Assembly: GCF_020181615.1 (NCBI RefSeq)
Contig: NZ_CP084029.1
Location: 2,386,782 to 2,450,781 of the forward strand
Reading direction: 5' to 3'
Length of the DNA stretch: 64,000 bases
Source of the DNA: [Mycobacterium] crassicus
Lineage (GTDB): Bacteria > Actinomycetota > Actinomycetes > Mycobacteriales > Mycobacteriaceae
In this document: one piece after another, positions 36,788 through 47,172 of the stretch
Layout of the letters: each line of letters opens with the position of its first letter
How positions within the stretch are numbered: position 1 is the stretch's first letter
Program-made: the position numbers and the translations under genes
Notes under the pieces: model-generated
The model's input: only the letters and a program-made list of their open reading frames with translations
Databases searched by the model: none
What the model was told of the DNA's origin: nothing

Positions 36788-39700
36788 ATGAGCCCGAAGG
36801 TATCCGGCGTGCAGCCGATCGGGACGATGACGTTGCTGGTGTGCGACGCCGGAGACCCGACGTGGCTACCGGACGTCGAGCCCGCGCAGCGGGCGGCCGC
36901 GATAGCGCGGCTGCAGCACACGCTGACCGAGCTGATCGACACCCACGGTGGTATGCGGCTGGCCGGCCAAGGGCACCAGGACATGAGCAGATCCGTGGTC
37001 GGGTTCGCGCGTACCGATGACGCGGTGGCGTGCGCGATAGCGCTGCAGCGAGCACCGTTGGCGCCGATCAGGCCGCGGGTCGCGCTGCACACCGGTACGG
37101 TGCCGGCCGCCCACCACGGCAGCTACCCGAATCCGGTTATCGACCGGGCCCATCAGTTGTGCGATGCGGCCAACAGTGGTCAAACGTTGTTGTCCAGCGA
37201 TGCCGGACAATCGGTCGCCTATTGCCTGCCCGCAGACACCTGGCTGACGGATCTGGGCTGCTATCTGCTGCGCGGTACCGGTCACCCGCAACGGGTGGCG
37301 CAGCTGTGCCATCACGACCTGGTCAACGATTTCCCGCCGCTCCGAAACTGCGACGCAACCCTCACCGCACACCTCCCGGCGCAGCTGACAAGTTTCGTGG
37401 GCCGCGATGCCGAGCTGGCTGACTTGCGCCGCCTCGTCGGGGAGCACCGACTGGTGACGATGGTCGGCGCCGGCGGGGTGGGCAAGACCCGGTTGGCGCT
37501 GGCGCTGGCCGGTGAGGCTGCCAGCGGGTTCCCCGCCGGGGTGTGGTGGGTGGATCTGGTCCCGATCAGCGACCCAAACCTGGTGGCGGTGGCCGCGGCG
37601 CGGGCGTTGGGTCTGCTCGATCAGCCCGGCCGGTCGGCGACCGAGGCTGTGATCCGGTTCGTCGGAGACGATCGGCTGCTGATGGTGCTGGACAACTGTG
37701 AGCATCTGCGCGATGCCTGTGCGTCGCTGATCACCGCGCTGCTCAGCGGCTGCCCGGGGTTGCGGATCATCGCCACCAGCCGCGAACCGATCGGGGTGGC
37801 CGGCGAGCTGACCTGGCGGGCTCCGCCGCTGTCGCCGGCCGTCGAGGCGGTGGAGTTGTTCGCAGCGCGGGCCCGGCTGGTCCGACCCGATTTCGCCGTC
37901 ACCGGCGATAACAGTGCCGCGGTGGCGCAGATCTGCCAGCGCCTGGACGGGCTGCCACTGGCGATCGAGCTGGCCGCGACGCGGGTCCGGGTGTTGTCGC
38001 TGAGTGAGATCAGCAACGGTTTGGATGAGCGGTTCGGGCTGTTGAACGGTGGTGCGCGCACCGCGGCGGCACACCAGCAGACGTTGCGCGCGTCGGTGGA
38101 CTGGTCGCACGCTTTGTTGAGCGAGCCCCAACAGGTGGTCTTCCGCCGGCTGGCGGTGTTCGCCGGTGGATTCGACTTCGATGCGGCCCGCGTCGTCGCC
38201 GGGGAACCCGACGCGCCGCCCCACCGGATCATCGATGACCTCACCCAGTTAGTGGACAAGTCGCTGGTGATGGTCGAGCACGCCGGCGACACCACGCGCT
38301 ACACAATGCTGGAGACCATCCGCCAGTACGCCGCGGAGAAGCTCGACCAATCCGGCCAGTCCGACGCGCTACGCGGCCGCCACCGCGACTACTACAACGC
38401 CCTGGTCACCACCGAGGTTTGGACCGGCCCTCGGTGGCGCACCAAAAAAGCGGAGATCGAGCTGGACAACTTTCGGGCCGCGTTCACGTTCAGTCGCCGA
38501 CGCGGCGATACCGAACTGGCCGCCCAACTCGCTTCGGGGCTGCAACAGCTGTGGTTTCGAGGCTGCGCGGCCGAGGGGTTGGCCTGGTTCAACCTGGTGC
38601 TGGCCGACGCCTCGAGCGGTACCGCCACGCTGGCACCCGCCACCCATGCGCGCGCGCTCGCCGACAAGGTGAGCCTGGAGGCGTTGAACGGCATCTACTC
38701 CCACCCCGACCAAGCCCAGCAGGCGGTGGCGATCGCACGCGCCCTCGATGACCCCGCGCTACTGGCACGAGCACTGACCGGCTCCGGCTTCGCCTTCCTC
38801 CCCGACCCCCAGGCCGCCCTGTCGTATGTCCGAGAAGCGATCGAGCTCATCGGTGCACTGTGCGACGACGACAGATTCGGCCAACTGCTCGGCATGCAGG
38901 TCTACTCCACGCTGCTCGCCGGTGATCTGGCCGCGCTGCGCAAGGTCGCCGAACAATGGCGCAGCCTCTCCGATGCCGTCGCCGGCGAGGGGCTACCACT
39001 GTTCTGTCGCTGGCTGCTGGGGGTGACCCAGCTTCTGGGCGCCGACCTGGCCGGCGCCGTCGCACAGTTCGGCGACGTCGCAGCGGAAACCCGGGCCGGC
39101 CACGATCCCCTACTGAGGGTGCAGAGCCTGTCGCTACTGGGCGTGGCCCTCGCATACCAGGGCGACATCGACGGTGCGCGCGCCACGGCAGACGCGAGTA
39201 TTGCCGCCGCCGCCGATTTCGGCGTGCTGCAACTGAGCCTCACCCTAGGCAGGTCGGCTCTGGTGTTGTTGGCTGCCGGCGATGTGCCGGGCGCGGTCGG
39301 TGCGCTCGATGCGGCGCGCGATGCATGCGCAGTGCCTGAGGTGTTGTCGATCAGCCCGGATCCTGCAGGCATGGTGGCATTGGCGTCCGGCAATGCGACC
39401 GGCGCGCGACGGTGGGCCGACGAAAGGTGCCCGGTGGCACCGGGGGTGCACCGGATATCCATGCTGGCCACCCGGGTTCGGGTGGCGATTGCCGAAGGCG
39501 TGGTGCGGCAGGCCGAACACGACGCCGCCGACGCGCTGGCACTGGTCGCCGAAACCGGGGCATACCTGTTGGCGCCGGACATCATCGAGTGTCTGGCAGT
39601 ACTGGCCGTCGATTCCGGCGAGCACCGGCATGCCGTGAGGCTGTTCGGCTGCGCCGCGGCGATGCGAGATCGCACCGGTGTGGTCCGGTTCAAGATCTAC

Positions 39701-40054
39701 GACGCCGACCACACCGCCGCCCTCGATATCGTGCGTGATGCCCTGCCGCGTGACGACTTCGAGGAGTCGTGGGCCGCAGGTGCGGCGTTGTCAACGGCCG
39801 AGGCGGTCAATCAGGCGCGCGAAGGCATCGCTCGGCCGCACGAACGTAAACGCCCGCCCACTGGTTGGGCTTCGCTCACCACGACTGAGCGCAATATCGC
39901 CCAGCTCGTCGGTGAGGGATTGCGTAACAAGGACATCGCTGCACGGCTATACATCTCGATACGAACCGCGGAGGCGCACCTGAGAAATATCTACGCCAAG
40001 CTCGACCTGTCCTCCCGCGCTCGGCTCGCCCAAGAGGCCGCACGCCGAACCTGA
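36788..40054 (+). CDS. LuxR-family regulator with AAA (NB-ARC-like) ATPase and degenerate cyclase domain
   Basis: The 1088-residue protein has three parts. Residues about 10-185 resemble a class III nucleotide cyclase ([10 protein letters not shown]..., [15 protein letters not shown]), but the metal-binding DxxGS motif reads DAGDP, so catalysis is unlikely. Residues about 200-500 hold the ATPase: GAGGVGKT at 227-234, [10 protein letters not shown] as Walker B, and [13 protein letters not shown]-like helical stretch follows. The last 65 residues are a Lux[30 protein letters not shown] and [13 protein letters not shown]. tuberculosis has a small family of such proteins (Rv0386, Rv1358, Rv2488c). 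Confidence 0.87.
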   Translation: MSPKVSGVQPIGTMTLLVCDAGDPTWLPDVEPAQRAAAIARLQHTLTELIDTHGGMRLAGQGHQDMSRSVVGFARTDDAVACAIALQRAPLAPIRPRVALHTGTVPAAHHGSYPNPVIDRAHQLCDAANSGQTLLSSDAGQSVAYCLPADTWLTDLGCYLLRGTGHPQRVAQLCHHDLVNDFPPLRNCDATLTAHLPAQLTSFVGRDAELADLRRLVGEHRLVTMVGAGGVGKTRLALALAGEAASGFPAGVWWVDLVPISDPNLVAVAAARALGLLDQPGRSATEAVIRFVGDDRLLMVLDNCEHLRDACASLITALLSGCPGLRIIATSREPIGVAGELTWRAPPLSPAVEAVELFAARARLVRPDFAVTGDNSAAVAQICQRLDGLPLAIELAATRVRVLSLSEISNGLDERFGLLNGGARTAAAHQQTLRASVDWSHALLSEPQQVVFRRLAVFAGGFDFDAARVVAGEPDAPPHRIIDDLTQLVDKSLVMVEHAGDTTRYTMLETIRQYAAEKLDQSGQSDALRGRHRDYYNALVTTEVWTGPRWRTKKAEIELDNFRAAFTFSRRRGDTELAAQLASGLQQLWFRGCAAEGLAWFNLVLADASSGTATLAPATHARALADKVSLEALNGIYSHPDQAQQAVAIARALDDPALLARALTGSGFAFLPDPQAALSYVREAIELIGALCDDDRFGQLLGMQVYSTLLAGDLAALRKVAEQWRSLSDAVAGEGLPLFCRWLLGVTQLLGADLAGAVAQFGDVAAETRAGHDPLLRVQSLSLLGVALAYQGDIDGARATADASIAAAADFGVLQLSLTLGRSALVLLAAGDVPGAVGALDAARDACAVPEVLSISPDPAGMVALASGNATGARRWADERCPVAPGVHRISMLATRVRVAIAEGVVRQAEHDAADALALVAETGAYLLAPDIIECLAVLAVDSGEHRHAVRLFGCAAAMRDRTGVVRFKIYDADHTAALDIVRDALPRDDFEESWAAGAALSTAEAVNQAREGIARPHERKRPPTGWASLTTTERNIAQLVGEGLRNKDIAARLYISIRTAEAHLRNIYAKLDLSSRARLAQEAARRT

Positions 40055-40123
40055 TTCCGGTATGCGGTGCGATCTATCCAGCCGACATCTCGTAGCCAAG
40101 ATCCGCAGCGTCCGACGGCAGCC

Positions 40124-41194
40124 CTAGCCGAGCCGCACGCCGTCCGCACCGAAGAAGTGCACGTGTTCGGGGTCGGGGCGCAGACGCACTTGGTCACCGC
40201 GCCGCACGGAGTTGTCGCCGGCCACCCGGGCGGTGACAGGCCGGCGGGCGCCGCCTTCGGATTCGGTGATCCCGCCATACAGGTAGGTGTCGGCGCCGAG
40301 TTCCTCGACGAAATCCACATCGAACGCGAAGCCGTCGTCATCGAGCACCAGATGCTCGGGGCGCACCCCCATCGCCAATTCATCTCTGCTGGAGGCAATC
40401 TCGCGCGGCAGCGCCAGGGCATGACCGCCCAATGACACCGCGCCGTCCACGACCGGCAGGGTGAACAGGTTCATTGCCGGCGACCCGATGAACCCGGCCA
40501 CGAACACGTTGGCCGGCCTGCGATACAGCTCGCGTGGGGTGGCGCACTGTTGCAGCACACCGTCGCACAACACCGCCACCCGATCGCCCATCGTCATCGC
40601 CTCGACCTGATCGTGGGTGACGTAGACGGTCGTGATCTCCAGCCGGCGTTGCAGTTCGGCGACCTGATTGCGGGTCTGCACCCGCAGCATGGCGTCCAGG
40701 TTCGACAGCGGCTCATCCATCAAGAACACCTGCGGGCGACGCACGATCGCCCGGCCCATCGCGACCCGTTGTCGTTCACCACCGGAGAGATCCTTGGGTT
40801 TACGGTCCAGGTGCGCCTCCAGCCCCAGCAGCCGAGCTGCCTGCACCACCCGGGTGCGGATATCGGCTTTCGGTGTTTTGGCGACCTTGAGCGCGAAACC
40901 CAAGTTCTGCGCCACCGTCATGTGCGGGTACAGCGCATAGTTCTGGAACACCATCGCGATGTCGCGATGACCGGGATCGGTCTCGGTGACATCATCGCTG
41001 CCGATGTAGATGCGGCCTGCATCAACGGGTTCCAGGCCGGCCAGCATCCGTAGCGTCGTCGTCTTACCGCAGCCGGATGGTCCGACCAGCACCATGAACT
41101 CGCCGTCGTCGACGGACAGATCCAGTGCGTCCAGGGCCGGCCGTTCGGCGCCCGGGTAGCGCCGGGTCACCGAGTCGAAGGTCACTGATGCCAT
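40124..41194 (-). CDS. ABC importer ATPase, CUT1 (sugar) type, UgpC/SugC-like
   Basis: The 356-residue ATPase has Walker A GPSGCGKT at 38-45, the Q-loop FQNYALYPHMT, signature LSGGERQRVAMGRA, Walker B VFLMDEPLSNLDA, and the H-loop VTHDQVEAM. The C-terminal about 110 residues are the TOBE/regulatory domain (MGVRPEHL). It powers the two permeases encoded upstream. The position corresponds to Rv2038c of M. tuberculosis as I remember it. It is the last gene of a six-gene operon, 9 bp after permease 2, and converges with the LuxR-type regulator. Confidence 0.9.
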   Translation of the reverse strand: MASVTFDSVTRRYPGAERPALDALDLSVDDGEFMVLVGPSGCGKTTTLRMLAGLEPVDAGRIYIGSDDVTETDPGHRDIAMVFQNYALYPHMTVAQNLGFALKVAKTPKADIRTRVVQAARLLGLEAHLDRKPKDLSGGERQRVAMGRAIVRRPQVFLMDEPLSNLDAMLRVQTRNQVAELQRRLEITTVYVTHDQVEAMTMGDRVAVLCDGVLQQCATPRELYRRPANVFVAGFIGSPAMNLFTLPVVDGAVSLGGHALALPREIASSRDELAMGVRPEHLVLDDDGFAFDVDFVEELGADTYLYGGITESEGGARRPVTARVAGDNSVRRGDQVRLRPDPEHVHFFGADGVRLG

Positions 41195-41203
41195 CGCGGT
41201 CCC

Positions 41204-42055
41204 CTACCGTCCACCGAATCCGGTGACCGCGATCCCACTGACGAAGGCGCGTTGCGCGACGGCGTAGATCACGATCAGCGGCGCCAGCATCAGCATGGAA
41301 GCTGCCATCAGCACCGGCCATTCGGCGACGTACTCCCCCTGCATCCACACCAGTCCGAGGGTAAGGGTGGCGATGCCCTTGCGCTGGATCATCAACAACG
41401 GCCACAAGAAGTCGTTCCAGACGTTGATCCAGGTCAGCACCGCCAGCACCATGACTGCCGGCTTGGCGTGCGGCAACAGGATCCGCCAGTAGACCTGCCA
41501 CGGCGAACACCCGTCCAGAATGGCGGCCTCCTCCAAGTCAACCGGCAGCGTCGCGAAGAACTGCCGCATCAGATAGGTGCCGAACGCGCTGCCGAACAGC
41601 CCCGGAATGATCATCGCCCACATGGTGTCGGTCCACCCGAACACCCGCATCAAGATGAACTGCGGAATCACCGTCACCGTGAGCGGCACCATCAAGGTGG
41701 CCAGGTAGAGCACGAACAGCGTGTCGCGTCCGGTGAACGGCAACCGGGCGAACGCGTAACCGGCCAGTGAGCAGAAGAAGACCTGCCCGGCCGTCACGGC
41801 GCCGGCATAGAGGACGGTGTTGAAGAACATCCGCCAGAACGGCATTCGGGCGAACACCTCGACGTAGTTCGACCACTGCGGATGGGCCGGCAATAATATC
41901 GGCTGGCTGATCTCGGCCTGGCGTTTCAACGATCCCGACAGCGCCCACAGGATCGGGAACAGTGCACAGGCAGCGATACCGGCCAGACCGGCGTACGCGG
42001 CGAGATGTCCGGCGACGTGGTGTCGCGACGTCGGGCCGGACCCGCGGGATGTCAT
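41204..42055 (-). CDS. ABC sugar importer permease, MalG/UgpE type
   Basis: The 283-residue permease has six membrane segments and the EAA loop EEAAILDGCSPWQVYWRILLP, which docks to the ATPase. The sequence ends in TGFGGR, which resembles the typical C-terminus of MalG-type subunits (family knowledge). Start ATG 42055 overlaps the preceding permease stop by 4 bp; a longer frame to 42130 lies inside that gene and is rejected. It corresponds in position to Rv2039c. Confidence 0.88.
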   Translation of the reverse strand: MTSRGSGPTSRHHVAGHLAAYAGLAGIAACALFPILWALSGSLKRQAEISQPILLPAHPQWSNYVEVFARMPFWRMFFNTVLYAGAVTAGQVFFCSLAGYAFARLPFTGRDTLFVLYLATLMVPLTVTVIPQFILMRVFGWTDTMWAMIIPGLFGSAFGTYLMRQFFATLPVDLEEAAILDGCSPWQVYWRILLPHAKPAVMVLAVLTWINVWNDFLWPLLMIQRKGIATLTLGLVWMQGEYVAEWPVLMAASMLMLAPLIVIYAVAQRAFVSGIAVTGFGGR

Positions 42056-42936
42056 TGGTCGACCGCGTCTCGCCGCGACAGCCGCAACTGAATGATGGTC
42101 AGCACCAGCAGTACGGCGAACATCACCCACGCCAACGCGGCCGCGTACCCGAAGTCCAGAAACGCGAACGCCTGCTGGAACAGCATGATGGCCAGCACAT
42201 ACGTCCCGGTCTCCGGTCCGCCGTTGCTGCCGGTGAGGACATAGACCAGATCAAATGCCTGGAACGCGTTGATGACCGAGATCACCACCACGAACCACAG
42301 GGCGCCCCGGACCATCGGGACCGTGATCGACAGGAACCGCCGGACCTCTCCGGCACCGTCGATCCGGGCCGCCTCGTACAGCGTCTCCGGCACGCCCTGC
42401 ATGGCGGCCAACAGAATCACCGTCGCGAACGGCACGCTCTTCCAGACACTGACCAGGCACAGCGACACCATCGCCCAGTGCGGTTCGGTCAGCCACGGCA
42501 CCGGCGAGATCCCGAACCAGCCCAGCATGATGTTGAGCAAACCGCTGTCGGTGTTGAAGACGAACTGCCACACCACCGCGATCACCACGGAGGACACCGC
42601 CAGTGGCAGGAACGCGATTCCCCGAAACAGCCCGATGCCCTTGATCTTCCGGTTCAGCAGCCCGGCGACCGCAATGCTGATCAACACCGTCGGGACGACC
42701 GTGCCGATGGTGAACACCGTGGTGTTGCGGACCGCGATGAGAAACAGCGGGTCATTGGTGAACAGGTCGCGAAAGTTCGTCAATCCGACGAACGCCGGCG
42801 GGGTGAACAGGTCCCACCGCTGCACGCTCATGTAGAGCGAGAAGGCCAGCGGGAACGCCATGAACACCGCCACCGCCGCCAGATTCGGAGCGATGAACCA
42901 CCGACCGGCGCGGGCTCGTCTGCGGGTGCGGTTCAT
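42052..42936 (-). CDS. ABC sugar importer permease, MalF/UgpA type
   Basis: The 294-residue permease has six membrane segments, the opening FIAPNLAAVAVFMAFPLAFS with the family's YMSV-like segment after it, and the EAA loop YEAARIDGAGEVRRFLSITVP. It starts with ATG overlapping the binding-protein stop by 4 bp. It pairs with the MalG-type permease to form the channel. It corresponds in position to Rv2040c. Confidence 0.88.
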   Translation of the reverse strand: MNRTRRRARAGRWFIAPNLAAVAVFMAFPLAFSLYMSVQRWDLFTPPAFVGLTNFRDLFTNDPLFLIAVRNTTVFTIGTVVPTVLISIAVAGLLNRKIKGIGLFRGIAFLPLAVSSVVIAVVWQFVFNTDSGLLNIMLGWFGISPVPWLTEPHWAMVSLCLVSVWKSVPFATVILLAAMQGVPETLYEAARIDGAGEVRRFLSITVPMVRGALWFVVVISVINAFQAFDLVYVLTGSNGGPETGTYVLAIMLFQQAFAFLDFGYAAALAWVMFAVLLVLTIIQLRLSRRDAVDQ

Positions 42937-44291
42937 GTGGTCGCCAGCACTTCGTCGATCTGCGGCGTGAGTCCGGTCTTCAGACTCGTGGCGGGCCGTT
43001 TCCCGCGCAGCACCGGACCGATGGCGCGGTCCATCAACGCGTGAACCTTCTGCCAGTCCGGGGAGATCGGCAGTCCCTCGGAATGCGAAGGGCCACCGGT
43101 CAGGACGGCGAGGTTGGTGATCCCGGCGTGTGCAGCGGTGAAACCGGGTGCCGCGATCGCGGACTTCAGTACCGGCACGAACAGTCCGCTCTCCCCGATC
43201 AGCGCCTGCCCCACCGGGCCCGCGGCGAACTTGACGAACTCCCACGCCTGGTCCTTGCGGCGACTGTCGGCGGCGATCGCCAGTCCGGTACTGCCGATGG
43301 CGGAGCGCGCCGCCACACCCTTGGCAGCCGCGCTCGGGCCGGTCGGCAGGATCGCCACGTCGAAATCCAGACCCTCAGCCTGAGCGAAGGTTTGATAACG
43401 CCAATGACCGCCGAGTGCCATCGCCGCGTTACCCGAGGCGAACAAACCCATGGTGGAGATCGATTGGGTATCCGATGCGGCGGGGGCGACCTTGTGCACA
43501 TTGGAAAGGTCCGCGTAGAACTGAATTCCGGCCAGGAAGGCGTCGTCGTCGAAGTTGAGATGGGTGGGATTGAAACGAGGGACCGCCCACGGCGTGCCGT
43601 TGTTCATGCCGAACAGCGCCGCACTGTACGGCGGCGACCAGGTGTCGACGAAACCCCACTGGGTGACCCGCCCCGAGGTGGACCTCCGGGTGAGCGCGGT
43701 TGCGGTGTCGAGGAATTGCTCGAACGTCCAGGGCGCATCCCAGCGTCCCGGCGGCGGTGGAACCCCGGCCTCAGCGAAGATCCTCGGGTTGTAGAACAGG
43801 AAGGCCCCCGACCACTGCTCCGGGAACGCGTACTGGCCCCCGTTGAACCCGAAGGTCTCATACAGCGCCGGGATGCTGTCAGCATGCAGCGCCGACGAGA
43901 ATTCCCGGTCGCGAGCCAGCAGGGTGTTCAGATCGAGCAGCACGCCACGGTCGGCCAGCCCGGCGTAGTTGAACTCCCAGGCCATCAACACATCCGGGCA
44001 CTTTCCGCCGGCACAGAACGTCGACATCTGCTGGGTGGGGTCGCCCCCGGCCAGCACGGTGCGCACCCGAATGGCGGGATGCTCGCGCTCGAACGCCGTA
44101 ACGATGCGCATCCGGGCGTCAGCTTCTTCGGGGTTGGCCGCGAAGAAGAACGTCAGGGCGTCGTCCTCGGCCCCGCACGCCGCGGGCCAGGGCACCAGTG
44201 CCGCCGTAGACAATGCTGCGGCGCCGCGCAACACCGTGCGTCGCTGCAACGGTCTTCCGCCGGCGATGGGCTGCACTGGCGCTCCCGTCAC
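42933..44291 (-). CDS. ABC sugar-binding lipoprotein
   Basis: The 452-residue binding protein has an N-terminal export signal with twin arginines (LQRRTVLRG, residues 15-23) and a lipobox-like PWPAAC with C39, so it is probably Tat-exported and lipid-anchored. The mature part is an extracellular solute-binding protein family 1 domain: FAANPEEADARMRIVTAFEREHP is split here as FAANPEEADARM and VTAFEREHP; CPDVLMAWEFNYAGLADRG is the usual hinge-1 region. The GTG start overlaps the stop of the YhgE-like gene by 4 bp. Position corresponds to Rv2041c. The ligand is not evident. Confidence 0.87.
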   Translation of the reverse strand: MTGAPVQPIAGGRPLQRRTVLRGAAALSTAALVPWPAACGAEDDALTFFFAANPEEADARMRIVTAFEREHPAIRVRTVLAGGDPTQQMSTFCAGGKCPDVLMAWEFNYAGLADRGVLLDLNTLLARDREFSSALHADSIPALYETFGFNGGQYAFPEQWSGAFLFYNPRIFAEAGVPPPPGRWDAPWTFEQFLDTATALTRRSTSGRVTQWGFVDTWSPPYSAALFGMNNGTPWAVPRFNPTHLNFDDDAFLAGIQFYADLSNVHKVAPAASDTQSISTMGLFASGNAAMALGGHWRYQTFAQAEGLDFDVAILPTGPSAAAKGVAARSAIGSTGLAIAADSRRKDQAWEFVKFAAGPVGQALIGESGLFVPVLKSAIAAPGFTAAHAGITNLAVLTGGPSHSEGLPISPDWQKVHALMDRAIGPVLRGKRPATSLKTGLTPQIDEVLATT

Positions 44292-46201
44292 ACTTCGATC
44301 GGGGGGTATAGGCGTTCGAGGGTGAACTGGCGATCTCGGCGCGCGGCCCAGCTACTGGCGGCCAGTGACACGACCAGGATGCCGGCCAGCACCGCCACCG
44401 ATGTCCACATCCTGGCGTCGATGCCGCCGACGGTCAGTTGGCGTAAACCGTTGACCGCGTAGGTCATCGGGTCATACGGATGCAGGATCTGGAACGGTTT
44501 GGCCGTCGTCTCCACCGGATACACGCCACCGGAGGACACCAGCTGGAACATCAGGAAGGCCAGGGTGAACACCCGGCCGACCGCGACGCCCAGCACGGCG
44601 TTGAACGCCTGGATCATGGCCAGGAACGACGCGGCGATCAACGCCAGGAACGCCACCATGCCCGCGGCGTATCTGGCCTCCAAACCGACCCCGAAATGCA
44701 CCACCGCATACATCAGGACCACCTGGCAGATCCCGAGCAGCAGCGCCGGCCAGTAGGAGGCGAGTACCACCCGCAGCGCGCCGAGACCGTTGACGATGGC
44801 GCGAGTCTGTAACGGCGTCAACAGCATCCACACGATCAGCGAACCGATGAACAATGCCAGCGGCAGGAAGAAGGGGGCGAACCCGGTACCGAATGTGGCG
44901 GCATGGTGGGTGAAGTCCATATCGACTCCGACCGGGCTGGCCAGGATCGACGACACCTCGACCCGCTGCTGGTCGGTGATGGTCGACGCGCGTTGATCAG
45001 CCGAGCCCAGGCCGGTCGCCAATTGCTCGGCACCGTCTTTGAGTTGATTGCTGCCGTCGGCCAATTGGACCAGGCCGTCGCTGAGCTTGTGCGCGCCCGC
45101 GTCGAGGTCGGACGCACCGTTGCGCAGTGTGACCAGATCGGACTTGAGGCCACCGTCCATCGCGTGCGTCATGAACGTGCGCAGCCCACTGTTCGGATCG
45201 CCCAGATCATCCTGTAGCCGTTGGGAATTGTTGCGCAGCTTGGTCAGTCCTTCATCGGTGGCCGGGTCCAGCCCCTTGACGTCCAGGAGCCGCTGAGCGC
45301 CGGCCAGCGTGTCTCCGAGCGCCCGCACCCCCGGATCGGGGTTGCCGCGCAACGCGTCCACCACCTGATTCACGATCCCGGAGGCCTGCTGGTAGTTGAC
45401 GTTGAGCGCGGCCAGGCGGTCCGACACCGTCTTGACATTGCCGCTGAGTTCGCCGGCAGCGGCTCCGGCGGCATTCGGGTCCAATCCCATGGTGCCGAGG
45501 TCGTCGATCATCTTCAGCAACGGGTCGGTGGCCCGCTGAATGCCGGCCGACAGCTTCTGGCTGCCGTCGGCGAGTGCCGCAGAACCGTCGCGTGCGGTAC
45601 CGAGGTTGTCCGCCAACGTCTTCGAGCCGTCCGAGAGCTGCTCGGCGCCGTCGGCGGCCTTCTTGACCTCGTCGGTGACCTGGGTCAGAGCCGTACCGAT
45701 CACCTGCTGGCCGACCTTGGAGCTGACCTCGTTGAGCACCTCGCGGGCCGCGTTCTGCCCCATCACCGACGCCAGATAGTTGTTGGCGTCGTTGAACCGG
45801 AATTGGATCTGCGCCTTCTGCGGGTGCGGGCCCGCCGGCGACACCACCGCGGCGCTGAAGTCGGCGGGAAGCGTGATCGAGAAGTAATAGGTTCCGTCGG
45901 AGACCCCGGCGGAGGCTTCGCCTGCCGACACCTGGTGCAGGTCAAGCTGGCCGGAGTCGACCAGCGCACGGGTGACCTCGTCACCGGCGTGCAATGGGTT
46001 GCCCGACACCGTGGCGCCGGTGTCCTCGTTGACCAGCGCCACCGGGATCTTGTCGATGGCGGCGAACGGGTTCCAGAACGCCCACAGGTACATCGCGCCG
46101 TACAGCAGTGGCAGCACGATGATGGTGATCAGCGCCAACCGCGGCATGGTCCCGCGTGAATAGCGTTTGAGGTCGGTGCCCAGCGACATTCCGGCGAGCA
46201 T
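44288..46201 (-). CDS. YhgE/Pip-domain ABC-2-type membrane protein
   Basis: The 637-residue protein has one membrane segment near residue 25 (ALITIIVLPLLYGAMYLWAF), a long extracytoplasmic region (40-420) with heptad-like SDGLVQLADGSNQLKDGA and ADGSQKLSAG repeats, and five or six membrane helices at 430-625. This is the YhgE/Pip N- and C-terminal layout, known in phage receptors and ESX-like contexts in Firmicutes and as ABC-2-type transporters in mycobacteria. It is coupled to an ATPase two bases upstream and, by GTGA overlap, to the sugar-binding lipoprotein downstream. Confidence 0.85.
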   Translation of the reverse strand: MLAGMSLGTDLKRYSRGTMPRLALITIIVLPLLYGAMYLWAFWNPFAAIDKIPVALVNEDTGATVSGNPLHAGDEVTRALVDSGQLDLHQVSAGEASAGVSDGTYYFSITLPADFSAAVVSPAGPHPQKAQIQFRFNDANNYLASVMGQNAAREVLNEVSSKVGQQVIGTALTQVTDEVKKAADGAEQLSDGSKTLADNLGTARDGSAALADGSQKLSAGIQRATDPLLKMIDDLGTMGLDPNAAGAAAGELSGNVKTVSDRLAALNVNYQQASGIVNQVVDALRGNPDPGVRALGDTLAGAQRLLDVKGLDPATDEGLTKLRNNSQRLQDDLGDPNSGLRTFMTHAMDGGLKSDLVTLRNGASDLDAGAHKLSDGLVQLADGSNQLKDGAEQLATGLGSADQRASTITDQQRVEVSSILASPVGVDMDFTHHAATFGTGFAPFFLPLALFIGSLIVWMLLTPLQTRAIVNGLGALRVVLASYWPALLLGICQVVLMYAVVHFGVGLEARYAAGMVAFLALIAASFLAMIQAFNAVLGVAVGRVFTLAFLMFQLVSSGGVYPVETTAKPFQILHPYDPMTYAVNGLRQLTVGGIDARMWTSVAVLAGILVVSLAASSWAARRDRQFTLERLYPPIEV

Positions 46202-46203
46202 GA

Positions 46204-46938
46204 TCAGTCGTCCCCCTTCTTGTGGCGGCCCTGCGCAGCGTGGGTGAGTTCGGGGCGCCGCAGATGCTCGACGTGAATCTGTGCCGCCACACCCGAACCT
46301 TCGGCGATCTCGTTGGCCGACGCGGTGATCACGGTCTGTTCCTTACCCAGTTCCACCAGCCGGCCGATCAGGGTCTCGCGCTCCGCATTGTTGGTGACCT
46401 CGTCGACGCTGCCCACCACCAGCAGCGCCGGCCGTGCGGTGTTGGCCAGTGCGATGCGCAGCAGCAGTCCGGTCAGCTCGTCGAGCTGCTCGACGAACTC
46501 GTCCAGTTGCGGCAGCGGCAGATCACCGAAGACAGGCCGGCACACCGTGTCCCGCTCGGCTTCGCCGGCGCGGCGAACCAGCCGATACCAGGGTGCGTCC
46601 CAGCGGACCTGCTCGGTGATCAGATCCCGGACGGTCACCGACTCGTAGATCGTGTCGAGTTGCTCGACGCCGGCCAGTGCGGACACCCCGAAGATGTCTC
46701 GGGCCTTGCTGTGCCCCAACACCGTGACCGTTCCCGTGGACGGCTTCATCCGGCCCGCCAGGTTCATGAGCAAGGCGGTGCGCCCCGAGCCTGGTGGGCC
46801 GACCAGCACGGTGACCCCGCCGGCGTTGATGTCCAGGTCAAGCGGGCCGAATACCGGGCCCCACGGTCCGGTCATCGAGATCCCGCGCGCTGTCACCGCC
46901 TTCGGCGTCGCCTCGTCGGCCTGCGCTTCCTCTGGCAT
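46204..46938 (-). CDS. ATPase partner of the YhgE-like ABC-2 transporter
   Basis: The 244-residue protein is an ABC-type ATPase. Walker A is GPPGSGRT, and LLVVGSVDEV occupies the Walker B position with an unusual VGSVDE instead of LLDEP. The signature region (LDELTGLLLRIALANTARP) lacks a normal LSGGQ, so the ATPase looks divergent. It is the first gene of the six-gene operon and its stop is 2 bp before the YhgE-like gene. The 234 bp upstream hold no gene and presumably the operon promoter. Confidence 0.8.
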   Translation of the reverse strand: MPEEAQADEATPKAVTARGISMTGPWGPVFGPLDLDINAGGVTVLVGPPGSGRTALLMNLAGRMKPSTGTVTVLGHSKARDIFGVSALAGVEQLDTIYESVTVRDLITEQVRWDAPWYRLVRRAGEAERDTVCRPVFGDLPLPQLDEFVEQLDELTGLLLRIALANTARPALLVVGSVDEVTNNAERETLIGRLVELGKEQTVITASANEIAEGSGVAAQIHVEHLRRPELTHAAQGRHKKGDD

Positions 46939-47172
46939 GGGACGTCCCCCCTCGTTGCCGTTGCTGTGGTTCCATCCAAACAGAACCGGAGCGGCTTGAT
47001 CCGATGTCGGGGTGTTCTCCCTACCGCTGGATCGTTGTCCAAGCCGGCTGTCGCCGACAGCGACTGCTCGCCGAGCCGGGCACGTTGGCGCAGCTGGTCC
47101 AGGACGGTGTGAACCGTGACGGTGGTGAACCAGCCGGGCGGGTTCTCCACCGCGGTCCCGTCGGCCGGAGAC

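Noticed and set aside
36866..38224. A 452-codon minus-strand frame inside the LuxR-type regulator gene
   Set aside because: The plus-strand frame contains clear ATPase and HTH motifs; the antisense frame is Arg/Gln-rich shadow.
46222..47112. A 296-codon plus-strand frame across the ATPase gene and its upstream region
   Set aside because: It is antisense to a gene with Walker A and has no domain or start signal.
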